Positions 46,792 through 55,468 of a stretch of 64,000 nucleotides of DNA are shown here, piece by piece. The translations under genes and the position numbers were made by a program. Position 1 is the stretch's first letter; each line of letters opens with the position of its first letter. This DNA comes from Sphingomonas morindae. Its GTDB lineage: Bacteria > Pseudomonadota > Alphaproteobacteria > Sphingomonadales > Sphingomonadaceae. Location: assembly GCF_023822065.1 (NCBI RefSeq), contig NZ_CP084930.1:1010501-1074500 (forward strand). Direction: 5' to 3'. The notes beneath the pieces were generated by a model that was given only the letters and a program-made list of their open reading frames with translations, was not told where the DNA came from and did not search any database.

Positions 46792-48150
46792 ATGCCGGCG
46801 GTTTTCGTCCATGTTTCGGACATTCACTTTGGACAGGAGCGCGATCACTCGATCCACATTCACAACGATGTGAAGCTGCAGTTGATCGAGGACGCCGCCG
46901 ATGTGGTGGCAGGCCTTCCTGCGGGCGTGGCACAAGGCATTCTCGTGACCGGCGATATCGCCCAGAGCGGCACCTGGCAGGAATATGAGGATGCGAGCAG
47001 ATGGCTCGACGAGCTCGCTGGGAGGATCGGGTGCCCGATCCACCGTGTGCAGATGGTGCCGGGCAACCACGATCTCGATCGCAAGAAGCTGTCCGTCGGC
47101 GGCTCCGCGCTGCTCGACTACATCCGCGCGGGCGGTCAGGCGGAATATGAGAAGGTTTTCGCCAATCCGAGCGACCGCGCGACGCTGCTCGCCCGCTTCG
47201 AGGACTATGGCCGCTTCAGCTTCGGTTATCGATGCGTGCTCGACGAGGAGGCGAGATTCGCGACCAATCTACGAATCGAGGTCGGACCGGACCGATGGAT
47301 CAGATTCGTGCGGCTGAACTCGTCCCTGCTCTGCACGGGCGATGAGAAGGAGGAGCACCCCGAGCTAATGATCGGCTCGCGACAGTTCACGATTCCGAGG
47401 AAGACGGGAGAGGAGAACGTCGTGCTCGTCCACCATCCGCTCCACTGGTGCAAGGATGCTGCCGACGTGCGGGAGTATGTGCACGCCAGGGCGCGCGTTT
47501 TCATCTCGGGCCACGAGCACGATCCGAAGGTGAATGTCGAACGCGTCGCGGATGGCTGCGACGTGCTGATGCTCGCCGCCGGCGCTGCCGTGCCCTATCG
47601 GTCGAACGACGAATACACCTACACATACAACATCATTGAATTCGACTGGGACGAGGCAAACGACGCGCTGGCGGTAACGATGCATCCGCGAGCCTGGAAC
47701 CGGACGGGAAAGTGCTTCGAGGCCGACGAGAAGCGCCTCGGAGGCAAGGACCCGCGCTTCTCCCTCGGTTCGCCCAATTTCAGGAAACTCGGCCCTGTGA
47801 CGTCGGATGTCGACGGAAACGCCATCGTTGAGGATGCCGCTGGTACCGAACCCATCGTCGAGGAAGTGCCTGCGGAGACCGCTGGCGCGGAACTGGGGGA
47901 GACGCCGCCGATGCCGCCCGCTGCCAAAGGCTATGAGCTCGCCCTCCTGCGCTTCTTCCGCGATCTCGTGGAAAGCGAGCGACTTCGCATCCTGGTCGAA
48001 CTGGACGCGATCCCCTCGGACTTCGACGAGCGGATGACGCAGGGTGTGGAGCGTAGGCTATTCGATTGGCTGGTCGGCGAAGGGCGTCTTCCAGACGTCA
48101 CGGCGATGATCGAGAAGATGATCTCAGAACGGAAGGATGGGGACGCGTGA
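46792..48150 (+). CDS. Calcineurin-like phosphoesterase, candidate effector of double-GTPase system
   Basis: A 452-residue metallophosphoesterase. All metal-binding motifs are present: D10-x-H12 (SDIHFG), GD (TGDIAQ, 54-55), GNHD (91-94), H214-H215 (VHHPLHW) and GHEHD (240-244). After an acidic linker (about 330-375), a helical tail (about 376-452, from YELALLRFFRDL) resembles the small adaptor domains that tie effectors to NTPases in predicted conflict systems. ATG 46792 was chosen over an in-frame TTG at 46774; GAGGA and GGGGGA lie upstream. It is the first gene of a five-gene operon, ending in a GTGA overlap. Likely a nuclease or nucleotide-cleaving effector; this is inferred. Confidence 0.8.
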   Translation: MPAVFVHVSDIHFGQERDHSIHIHNDVKLQLIEDAADVVAGLPAGVAQGILVTGDIAQSGTWQEYEDASRWLDELAGRIGCPIHRVQMVPGNHDLDRKKLSVGGSALLDYIRAGGQAEYEKVFANPSDRATLLARFEDYGRFSFGYRCVLDEEARFATNLRIEVGPDRWIRFVRLNSSLLCTGDEKEEHPELMIGSRQFTIPRKTGEENVVLVHHPLHWCKDAADVREYVHARARVFISGHEHDPKVNVERVADGCDVLMLAAGAAVPYRSNDEYTYTYNIIEFDWDEANDALAVTMHPRAWNRTGKCFEADEKRLGGKDPRFSLGSPNFRKLGPVTSDVDGNAIVEDAAGTEPIVEEVPAETAGAELGETPPMPPAAKGYELALLRFFRDLVESERLRILVELDAIPSDFDERMTQGVERRLFDWLVGEGRLPDVTAMIEKMISERKDGDA

Positions 48151-49181
48151 CTGACAACATTCCGGTGCACCTGCGGATCACGGGCCTCACCCCGTCAAAC
48201 GATGACGTGGATTCCCGCCGCCTCGCGGTGGCCGACCTCGCCAAGAATTGGGGCAAGGTGAAGGACGTCGGTTCGATCGTCTCCAAGGCGGCGGCGATCG
48301 CGGTGTCGCTCGGCGGCGACGGGAGCCCCACCGTAGAGCTTGGCACCGAGGTGCAGGGCGCCGTCCAAAAGCACGCGTCGGCGTTTCTCTACGAGGATCG
48401 TCCGCTCGAGGTGGGCGTCTGCGCCGGCATGGCGGCGGTGGCGATGCTCGCGCCCGATCCGGCGACCTACGGCTGGACGATTCTGGACGTCTATTCGAAC
48501 TCCCTGTGGTCGGCGCTCGCGTTCCAGCCGGTGTTGGAGGACGGAAAGCGCGAGAACCTGCGGCGCGAGGTCCTGGACCGAGCGCAGCGGCGCAGCCTCG
48601 ACAGCGCCGAGCGGGCGCGTGAGCGCGACGCTGTGCCCGATCCGGCTGAGCTGGTCGTTACGATCGGGGAGGAGGACAAGGTCACCACTAACTTCAAGAA
48701 AGCGGCGCTCGACGCGATCGAGGCCCTTCGGCGGAACTCCGCCCTCGACCGGGAGGAGCTGGACTTTCTCTGGTGGTCGCAGCTCAGCCGCAGCCGCCTA
48801 CTGAGTCGCCCCCTGTCGGCGCTCTCCGAGACCGTTAGGCTGGTCGGTTCGGGCATCGAGGCGTCGAACCACCTGCGGCGGCTGCCCGCCGAGGTTCATC
48901 GCGACCTGGTCCTGCGAACCGTCGACGCCGATCCCGAGTTCGATCTGCCCGAGCTGCTCGCGGGGATCGGCGTTGATCGTGCGCCGCTCGCAGCAGGGGT
49001 CCACGCCGCCGGCAACGTGACGGCCCATCCGACCGTCTTCCCGCTTCTCAACGCCATCGTGACCGGCAATGCCGACGTGGTCGGGTCCGAGATCAAGCGG
49101 AAGGTCTCGACCTGGGGATCGCGCGCGCTTCTCGAGGGTGCGCTGTCGCGGAACATGGCCACGGGGATCATAAAGCAGTGA
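48147..49181 (+). CDS. All-helical GTPase-associated system protein
   Basis: A 344-residue protein without a recognised catalytic motif. It starts with GTG 48147 in a GTGA overlap and ends in a GTGA overlap with the next gene. The composition is helical, charged and Ala-rich. A middle segment (EVGVCAGMAAVAMLAPDP and the helix after it) and a later charged helix (RENLRREVLDRAQRRSLDSA) are the most distinctive. By position between the effector and the GTPases it matches the GTPase-associated system helical partner of the double-GTPase systems as I recall them. It is presumably a scaffold or adaptor. Confidence 0.65.
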   Translation: MTDNIPVHLRITGLTPSNDDVDSRRLAVADLAKNWGKVKDVGSIVSKAAAIAVSLGGDGSPTVELGTEVQGAVQKHASAFLYEDRPLEVGVCAGMAAVAMLAPDPATYGWTILDVYSNSLWSALAFQPVLEDGKRENLRREVLDRAQRRSLDSAERARERDAVPDPAELVVTIGEEDKVTTNFKKAALDAIEALRRNSALDREELDFLWWSQLSRSRLLSRPLSALSETVRLVGSGIEASNHLRRLPAEVHRDLVLRTVDADPEFDLPELLAGIGVDRAPLAAGVHAAGNVTAHPTVFPLLNAIVTGNADVVGSEIKRKVSTWGSRALLEGALSRNMATGIIKQ

Positions 49182-50194
49182 GCTCGGGCTGCAACTTCGA
49201 GGGGTGCACCGTCGGCGAGACCGGCGTGTGCGCTCTCGAGCAGAATCCCGCAACCTGCGAGCACCGCACGGCGTTGGCGGCCGATGTCGACGGCGGGGAT
49301 GCCGACGCGCACGGGGATGGCGGCGCCGGCGGTATCGGCGCGCCGGTGCTGCAGCGCCCAACTGGCGGCGCCTCCTTCCCATCAAGCCACACACTCGGCC
49401 CCGAGGTCATCTCCGGCATGATGGCTTCGCGCTATGTGACCGTTGTGGGAATTCTGGGCGATCCGGATTCAGGCAAGACTGCGTGCCTGGCGAGCATCTA
49501 CCTGCTCGTCTCGAACGCCATGCTGGAAGGCTGGGCATTCGCCGATAGCCGCAGTCTGATGGGCTTCGAGGACATCGCCCGCGGCGCCCGCGATTGGAAC
49601 GCCGGCAACCCTCCGGACCAGATGACCGTCCACACCGAGATGTCGGACGATCGCCGGCCGGGCTTCCTCCACCTGCGCCTCGTGCGCAAGTCGGACGGCC
49701 GTCGCGTCGATCTGGCGCTCCCCGATCTGCCTGGCGAATGGACCACCAAGCTCGTGGCGAGCGCACAGTCGGATCGCCTCGAATTCATGAAGGCGGCCGA
49801 GGTGATCTGGGTCGTACTCGATGGTCGCGCCCTTGCGGACAAGGAGCGGCGGCAGGCGCTGATCTCGCGTGTTGGGCAGTTGGCGGAGAGGTTGAAGACC
49901 TTATTCGACGGCCGGCCGCCACGCGTCGTGGTCGTCGTCACCCATCGCGACGACGGCGAGCTTGTCGAGGCGGCCTCCAGTCGGCTGGCCGCCGAACTCG
50001 AGCGCCGCGGAGTCGAGGCGAGCATCCTGCAGGTGGCGCCGTTCTCCGACCATGCGGAGGTGAAGGCCGGGTTCGGGATTGCCGATCTCATCGGCGAGAC
50101 CGTGGGCGTGACGCGGCCGATCCCGGACTTCTGGCCGACCAGTCCGTTGCGCGACGGCGTTCGGTCATTCGTGAGCTACAGGAGGCATCGATGA
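49178..50194 (+). CDS. P-loop GTPase-like protein with Cys-rich N-terminus (DO-GTPase2-like)
   Basis: A 338-residue protein. An N-terminal cluster C5, C10, C18, C27 and H29 suggests a small zinc-binding knuckle, followed by a Gly/Asp-rich linker (about 36-56). The GTPase domain has Walker A GDPDSGKT (94-101), a DLPGEW switch II-like motif (183-188) and THRD (255-258) where classical GTPases have NKxD. Hydrophobic strands such as VIWVVLDGRAL lie between. GTG start at 49178, with tight overlaps on both sides. It matches the second GTPase (DO-GTPase2) of the predicted double-GTPase systems. Confidence 0.75.
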   Translation: MSSGCNFEGCTVGETGVCALEQNPATCEHRTALAADVDGGDADAHGDGGAGGIGAPVLQRPTGGASFPSSHTLGPEVISGMMASRYVTVVGILGDPDSGKTACLASIYLLVSNAMLEGWAFADSRSLMGFEDIARGARDWNAGNPPDQMTVHTEMSDDRRPGFLHLRLVRKSDGRRVDLALPDLPGEWTTKLVASAQSDRLEFMKAAEVIWVVLDGRALADKERRQALISRVGQLAERLKTLFDGRPPRVVVVVTHRDDGELVEAASSRLAAELERRGVEASILQVAPFSDHAEVKAGFGIADLIGETVGVTRPIPDFWPTSPLRDGVRSFVSYRRHR

Positions 50195-51036
50195 CCCGTT
50201 CGGTGGTGCTTCTCGGCGGTCCCGATTCTGGGAAGACCAATTACGTCGGACGGGTGTGGCCTGCGCTAGACACGAAGCAGGGGCGCCTTCAGATCGCCCA
50301 GCAGCCGGACGACATCACCTTCGTGCTGGAGGTGACGGATCATCTCAACTCCGGGAACTTTGCTCCTCGATCTGAGCACGCAGATGCGCGTCGAGATTTC
50401 GAAGTAATCGTCGCGGAAGAGGAAGGCGGCGCACAGACGGCGATCGTCATTCCCGACATCTCCGGCGAGCTGTGGTTGAACGCCGTCAAGGATTCGGAAA
50501 TCTCATCCGACTGGATGGACGAACTGCGCCGGGCTGACGGCGCGCTTCTATTCGTCCGGGTCGGGTCCGATCAGGATGTCAGGCCTCTGGATTGGGTGAG
50601 CTCGAAGAAGATGATGGCGAAGCTGGGGAACGGCGAGGATCCGGGCCTAGCGACGCAGGTCATGCTCTGCGAACTGCTGCGCTTCCTCGAAGTATCGCTG
50701 ATCGATCGCCCGAATGGCGGCCGGCCCCGGGTGTCGATAGTGGTGAGCGCCTGGGACATGGTCGACGTCGGAAAGTTCGCGAAGGGGCCAAAGGCGTATC
50801 TCGAGCATGAGTATCCCCTTCTCGCCGGAAGGCTGAACGACATCGAGCGGCTTGATCTCCGCGTGTTCGGCCTGAGCGTCGTAGGAGGTGATCTGAAGGT
50901 CGATGCCGACTGCCGCGATGCGGTGCAGGAGGGGGGACTGGACGGTCGCGGCTGGGTGGCCGTGCAGAATTCCGAAGGGAAGTGGGAGCGCGACGGTGAC
51001 CTCACGCTCCCGATCGCCTGGATAATCGGCGCCTAG
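50191..51036 (+). CDS. P-loop GTPase-like protein (DO-GTPase1-like)
   Basis: A 281-residue small GTPase-like protein. Walker A GGPDSGKT is at 9-16, DISGE (89-93) is the switch II-like element that parallels DLPGE in its neighbour, and SAWD (186-189) stands in the NKxD position. It begins four bases before the previous stop (ATGA) behind a strong AGGAGG. The shared DxxGE and PDSGKT motifs show that the two GTPases are distant paralogues. As a pair they may heterodimerise as a switch that responds to infection or stress and releases the effector; this is inferred. Confidence 0.78.
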   Translation: MTRSVVLLGGPDSGKTNYVGRVWPALDTKQGRLQIAQQPDDITFVLEVTDHLNSGNFAPRSEHADARRDFEVIVAEEEGGAQTAIVIPDISGELWLNAVKDSEISSDWMDELRRADGALLFVRVGSDQDVRPLDWVSSKKMMAKLGNGEDPGLATQVMLCELLRFLEVSLIDRPNGGRPRVSIVVSAWDMVDVGKFAKGPKAYLEHEYPLLAGRLNDIERLDLRVFGLSVVGGDLKVDADCRDAVQEGGLDGRGWVAVQNSEGKWERDGDLTLPIAWIIGA

Positions 51037-51037
51037 T

Positions 51038-53680
51038 GTGACGGTCGTCGAGCGCCAGGTTCATGGATATCGCAGGGGGCATCAGCTCCTGGCTGGATCG
51101 GTGCGGCTGCCGAAGGAGGATCAGGCGGCGATCGACCGTCTTTCCGATGTCGCGGGGCCCTTGCGTCCGCGTGAGAGTTTCGATCCGTATCTGACAGGCT
51201 ATCCGCTCCCGAGCGGGACTCATTACGTCCTCGCCCGAACATGGATGGATCTCACCGTCACCCGGGCGGGCTGCGTCCGGACGATCAGCCTGATCATCCC
51301 CATGGCCGACTGGGCGGCGACCGACGGCATTTCTGCCTTCCTAGCGCTGCTGGAGCTGGATCGCCCGCCCGAGGACGGGGATGCCACCAGCGTCTCCCTG
51401 GAGAATCGGTCAACCGAGGCCCTGCCGCCCGTGCCGGACTTCAAGGGAAGCGAACTCCTCGAAGCACTGTTCCTCGAGGACTCGCAGCCCGTCGCCTTGT
51501 TTGATGCCCCGATGCCAGAACTCATCGCCGTCCGGTTGATGACCGCGCTATGGCCGTCGATGCGCCGGCGGTTTGCGGTATCCACGTTCGCGCTTTCGCC
51601 GCGGAAGGTCGCCGGTAGGGATTTCAATCTCGTCTTCGCACCGAAGGATGCAAGGGCGAAGTTCTCCGATTGGAGTGGCCGGCGGATCGACGGGCGCCTG
51701 TCCCAATCGGCTCGGCATCGATGGACCGGCTCGATCGTCGGCCGGGTCTTCGATGATCCTCATCCGCGCCTGCTGACCTCGAAGGAGGTTGGGCTTGTCG
51801 GGGGTGACGGCGAGGATGTCGACAGCGCGGCGGCCTTGAGGATCGCCCTGCTGTGGGACGAACTTCTCGGTAAGTTGAGCGGCACGCCGACGGCGGCGCT
51901 GGGGCTTCTCGACATCGCCAGCTCGGGTAAGGTTCGCGACGCGTTCGCTGTCCGTATGCTGGAACCTTCGCTCGCCGATGCCGTGCTGAGGGCCCCCTCG
52001 ATCCTTCCCGAGGACGAGGCCTGGACCTTCCTGGGCGCGATTGCGCGGAAGATGCACGGCCGTTCCATGCCGCTTGGCGTTGATGCGGTGGGAACGGCTG
52101 TGGGGCAGCTTGCCGGACGGGCGCCCGAGGGGGCGATCGCATTGCTCTCCCAACCCGACGACCGCGGCGTCATCACCGGACTGTCGCCCATCATCGCCGA
52201 CGGCATAGGCCACGCCTTCGGCGACCATGCCGAGCGCGCATTGCTATCCGCCCGACCTGAGGTGTTCGGGAGATTGCTGTCGGAGAGTGCGCGGCTGGCG
52301 GAGGGAGTGGCGAACGATCCCTTGCTGATGGAACGCGTCGGCGAGATTGTTCCGGATCTCGAACCGCATCTCGCCGCCGCAGTCGGCGACGAACTGCTGC
52401 CGCTGCTGGTGTGGGACTGGCAGCTTCCCGCTGCCGCCCCTCTTCTGAAGAGGCTCGATGGAGGGGAGCTCGCAGCAGAGGTACGGCATCTCGGCAGCGT
52501 GAACGACTTCGAGGCACCCGGACTTGCGGATCTCTGCATCCGGCGCGCCCGCGAGATCGGGGTCAAGGATGCGGTCCTCATCGCGCTCAGCGAGATGCCC
52601 GCCACGAATCGCCGGAATTCCCTTCTGGCGCAGGCGTTGGATCCGGCGTCGGGGGATGCGAGGTGGCTGCTGCGCGAGGCGCATCTGCCTGACGATCTCC
52701 GCGCCACCATGTTCGCTGGGTTGCTACGACGGGCGGACGACCGCCAGCTCGGCGCAATGCTCGGTGATCCCGGCATAGGCGTTGATGCCGTGTCCATCGC
52801 GGAGCGGGTTGCGCCGGATCTGCTGCAACGCTTGATCTTCATCGACGCGGTGCCGCTCGACGTATTCGTGCGGACCGTGACGACCGTCTTCGCCCGTACG
52901 AAGGGTGACGACAGGTCCAAGATAGCACGCCGTGCGCTTCAACGCTGCTTGGGCGCACACTTCCCGGGTGACGAGACGGCGTTTCTCGTCGCGATGCTCG
53001 GTGGCCTCGGCGAAGGGCTGGATGGCGCATGGGTCGCACGCGCCGGCCTTGCATCAGGCATTCTCCCCTCGCTGGCCGGTAGGAACATGGTGGCTTTCCG
53101 GAAGGCGCCCCAACCTGCGCGCCTTCGCGTGGTCTGGGCGATGGGAGAGGTGGGGCAGATCCTGCGCGAGAGGCGGTCGTTCGATCTGGACGCGGCCGCT
53201 GCGGAGGCATGCGCGTATCTGCTGTTTGAAGCCGAGAAGGCTGCGCCGCGCGCTGCACTCGCGGCGGCCGGTCATCTCCTTCCCATGCTGATCGGACAGC
53301 GGAAGGATCCTGTGTCGATGATGATCGCCGCCGCCTTCCCGCTGATATATCGTGAGCTGGCTAAGAAGGACGACGTCCCCGACCTGCTGAAGTTCATTCC
53401 GTTCTTCGACTGGGATCGTTGCAAGGCGGCGCGGCAGGAGTTGGTGTCCGCGTTCTTGTCATCTTCTTGGCCGCCAGGCGATCTGGCTCTCACCGCATGC
53501 CGATGCAACGACCTTGGAAAGATCCTCCGCCGGACCGCCAAGTCGTATGGCGGCGATGGCTATATTGGGAGGGTGGAGGCAGATCTTTCGCGTCTGCCTG
53601 ACGGTTGTCGCAAGCCGGCCGTCCAAGCCATCAGCTCGATCCGATCAGACTGGTCATCGAAATATGATTGGCGCGACTGA
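51038..53680 (+). CDS. Large GTPase-associated protein 1 (GAP1-like)
   Basis: An 880-residue protein, the last and largest gene of the operon. The N-terminus (VERQVHGYRRGHQLLAGSVR) is typical of the GAP1-N1 domain as I remember it. The middle and C-terminus are long helical repeats with many Asp/Arg/Leu pairs, suggesting a solenoid (about 220-880). GTG 51038 begins 2 bases after the DO-GTPase1-like stop. It has no nuclease or membrane motif. It is presumably a sensor/scaffold that binds the GTPases. Assignment rests on the N-terminal motif plus the conserved gene neighbourhood. Confidence 0.7.
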   Translation: MTVVERQVHGYRRGHQLLAGSVRLPKEDQAAIDRLSDVAGPLRPRESFDPYLTGYPLPSGTHYVLARTWMDLTVTRAGCVRTISLIIPMADWAATDGISAFLALLELDRPPEDGDATSVSLENRSTEALPPVPDFKGSELLEALFLEDSQPVALFDAPMPELIAVRLMTALWPSMRRRFAVSTFALSPRKVAGRDFNLVFAPKDARAKFSDWSGRRIDGRLSQSARHRWTGSIVGRVFDDPHPRLLTSKEVGLVGGDGEDVDSAAALRIALLWDELLGKLSGTPTAALGLLDIASSGKVRDAFAVRMLEPSLADAVLRAPSILPEDEAWTFLGAIARKMHGRSMPLGVDAVGTAVGQLAGRAPEGAIALLSQPDDRGVITGLSPIIADGIGHAFGDHAERALLSARPEVFGRLLSESARLAEGVANDPLLMERVGEIVPDLEPHLAAAVGDELLPLLVWDWQLPAAAPLLKRLDGGELAAEVRHLGSVNDFEAPGLADLCIRRAREIGVKDAVLIALSEMPATNRRNSLLAQALDPASGDARWLLREAHLPDDLRATMFAGLLRRADDRQLGAMLGDPGIGVDAVSIAERVAPDLLQRLIFIDAVPLDVFVRTVTTVFARTKGDDRSKIARRALQRCLGAHFPGDETAFLVAMLGGLGEGLDGAWVARAGLASGILPSLAGRNMVAFRKAPQPARLRVVWAMGEVGQILRERRSFDLDAAAAEACAYLLFEAEKAAPRAALAAAGHLLPMLIGQRKDPVSMMIAAAFPLIYRELAKKDDVPDLLKFIPFFDWDRCKAARQELVSAFLSSSWPPGDLALTACRCNDLGKILRRTAKSYGGDGYIGRVEADLSRLPDGCRKPAVQAISSIRSDWSSKYDWRD

Positions 53681-54109
53681 AGCGTATCGGGATTAACAGA
53701 ATTCGACAAACTTTGGCTTTTTAGGAGCACGCGAACCTGTTCAGCGACAGCAATCAGGAGGGCTCTTCCATGGACCGCTTTGGAACAACCCATCGGCAGC
53801 TTTTGTCACAAGCGGACGACCATGGTGTCTAGACTGAACGACCGGCTCTGGTCGCCAGCTGCCTTGCAGCTCCGCCAGCGCGAAGACCCGGATCGCTTCA
53901 CCGCCAAACTTCCGCTCGACGCGCGACGGCGTACCACCAGCGCCGCGGCGGAAATGCTTGCGGCGATCCTCTGAAGATCCGGACTGAAGGCCCACGCGCC
54001 CCGCGTCGACCGATCACGCCGTCCCGAGCGCTCCAGCTGACTGGCCAAGTCCACCAGCCATCCATAAGCGACCGCCTCAGCCAGCTTCCGGCTTAGCGCT
54101 GAAGCCGTC
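53681..54109. other. Non-coding gap after five-gene operon
   Basis: 429 bases with several short open frames on both strands but none with a convincing start and no recognisable protein. The best plus-strand candidate is a 64-residue frame at 53780-53974 without a ribosome binding site. No clear terminator follows the operon. It may be degraded island sequence. Confidence 0.45.
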
Positions 54110-54979
54110 CTAGCTTGTAAGTTGACCTTTGGGCGTTGCCCTCTCCGATCCCAAATCGGGGTCAATGATTGCCGCTGCCGACCGTAGAGGATCGGTGACA
54201 TCCCGTACCCCATCGATTGTCCAAATCGCGTCATCGAGGATGAAGCGCCAGCCGTTCACATGACGGGCGTGGGTCGCCCTCGCAGCCACCACGGCTTGAG
54301 GGATGATGGCCGCCCGCGCCACTACGAAGTCGCAGTCGAACAGAGCGGCTGCAAGGAAATCGAAGGTACCTTGAGGCAAACCACGCATGACGCCGAGCTG
54401 CCGCTCGCCGGCTGAATTGCCGGTGAGTATTCGTGCCTTGATCTGATAGCGCCTTCTATGGGCATCCTCGGCGTCGTAACTCGCCGCCGAATTCGCTGTA
54501 AGCGTCCAGCCGAACGCCTTGGCGAAGAGATGCTCGGCGTAGTCACCTAGCGGAGCATTACCGGTCCGAACGACGCCACGTCGGCGGAGCTCTCCGACCG
54601 CTGCTGCCTGCAGCTGGAGTAGCGCCTTGTGACTCGCCGTCTGCAGGAACGGCCAGCGGACATCCGGTGCGGCCGCTGGCTTCTCGGCAGGTTTGCAGGG
54701 GAGAGGCGACCCGACCTTTTTCCCCAGTGATGGCAGAACGCTGTAGACGTTCTCAGGCACTATACGGCGCAGTCGATTGCCCACGTTCATCCGCTGCTGT
54801 CCCGGGTTGAGGTGCGCATGCTTGGCGGCATCAACGCCAAACTCAGCGGCCACCGAATGAAGGGCATTGAGATCGAGAAGACCGTCGGGCCCAGTCGTGC
54901 GCGCTCTCAACCAACGTTTGAAGGGACTGTCCCGCGTCTCCGCATACCGGGCGCCACGTTGCTCCCGGGTGAAATGCAT
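54110..54979 (-). CDS. Hypothetical protein with possible PD-(D/E)XK nuclease-like domain
   Basis: A 289-residue protein on the strand opposite the five-gene operon. An N-terminal segment (DLNALHSVAAEFGVD with NPGQQRMNVGNRLRRIVP) looks like a small helical DNA-binding module. The central part has a nuclease-like order of residues: E149 (LGDYAEHLF), D169 (SYDAED) and Q179-x-K181 (YQIKAR), followed by strands with FDFLAAALFDCDF. This resembles PD-(D/E)XK-fold proteins; activity is unproven. It is next to a conflict-type operon and an IS, so a role in defence is possible. Confidence 0.55.
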   Translation of the reverse strand: MHFTREQRGARYAETRDSPFKRWLRARTTGPDGLLDLNALHSVAAEFGVDAAKHAHLNPGQQRMNVGNRLRRIVPENVYSVLPSLGKKVGSPLPCKPAEKPAAAPDVRWPFLQTASHKALLQLQAAAVGELRRRGVVRTGNAPLGDYAEHLFAKAFGWTLTANSAASYDAEDAHRRRYQIKARILTGNSAGERQLGVMRGLPQGTFDFLAAALFDCDFVVARAAIIPQAVVAARATHARHVNGWRFILDDAIWTIDGVRDVTDPLRSAAAIIDPDLGSERATPKGQLTS

Positions 54980-55384
54980 CGTTTTAGATCCAAATGCGGA
55001 CGGCGCCGATTGTCGCCCTCTTTCCGACTCTAGCCGACCTTGAGCTCGTCCGCGAGAGCCCTCCGCACCACGCGGCTCTTCTGGGGTCGAAACAGTCGCT
55101 ACGGGTTCTCCGGACAGCCTGCATCTTCACTCGGTTTCGCAGGGATGACTCTTCCAGCTTATCAGCGAAAGCGGCTCGGTGATGATCGAGATCGGTGGAA
55201 GCGTTCCGCGACTTCGGACCACTGCCCGGGGGCGGGTTGCACGGAGGAGGGCTCGTGAGAGCGCGCGTACTTCCGCTGTGCCGATTCTGGTCGGTGCCAT
55301 CTTGCCGACGCCGGCCTGGGTGGAACGCGACGCATCAGCTTCGCGCACCAGCTCATAACGTTAAATCACTATGCGTCGGGACAG
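54980..55384. other. Gap left of IS110 element, no clear gene
   Basis: 405 bases upstream of the left inverted repeat. A 73-residue minus-strand frame (55127-55348) is open but has no recognisable family and no good ribosome binding site. Possibly the remnant of a gene separated by the IS. Confidence 0.4.
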
Positions 55385-55449
55385 GTGACGTGATGGGGTG
55401 GACGGCCCCTGCACCAGCGTAGCTGTGCGATGATGCGGCCGTAGAGCCA
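55385..55449 (+). repeat. Left 65-bp inverted repeat of IS110 element
   Basis: Begins GTGACGTGATGGGGTGGACG and ends GCGGCCGTAGAGCCA. Identical over all 65 bases to the reverse complement of 56755-56819, with mismatches in the bases flanking both ends. Confidence 0.85.
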
Positions 55450-55468
55450 CGTCTAGAGGAGCCGTCCC

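Noticed and set aside
53780-53974. 64-residue plus-strand gene after the five-gene operon
   Set aside because: No ribosome binding site, no recognisable family, and competing frames on the other strand.
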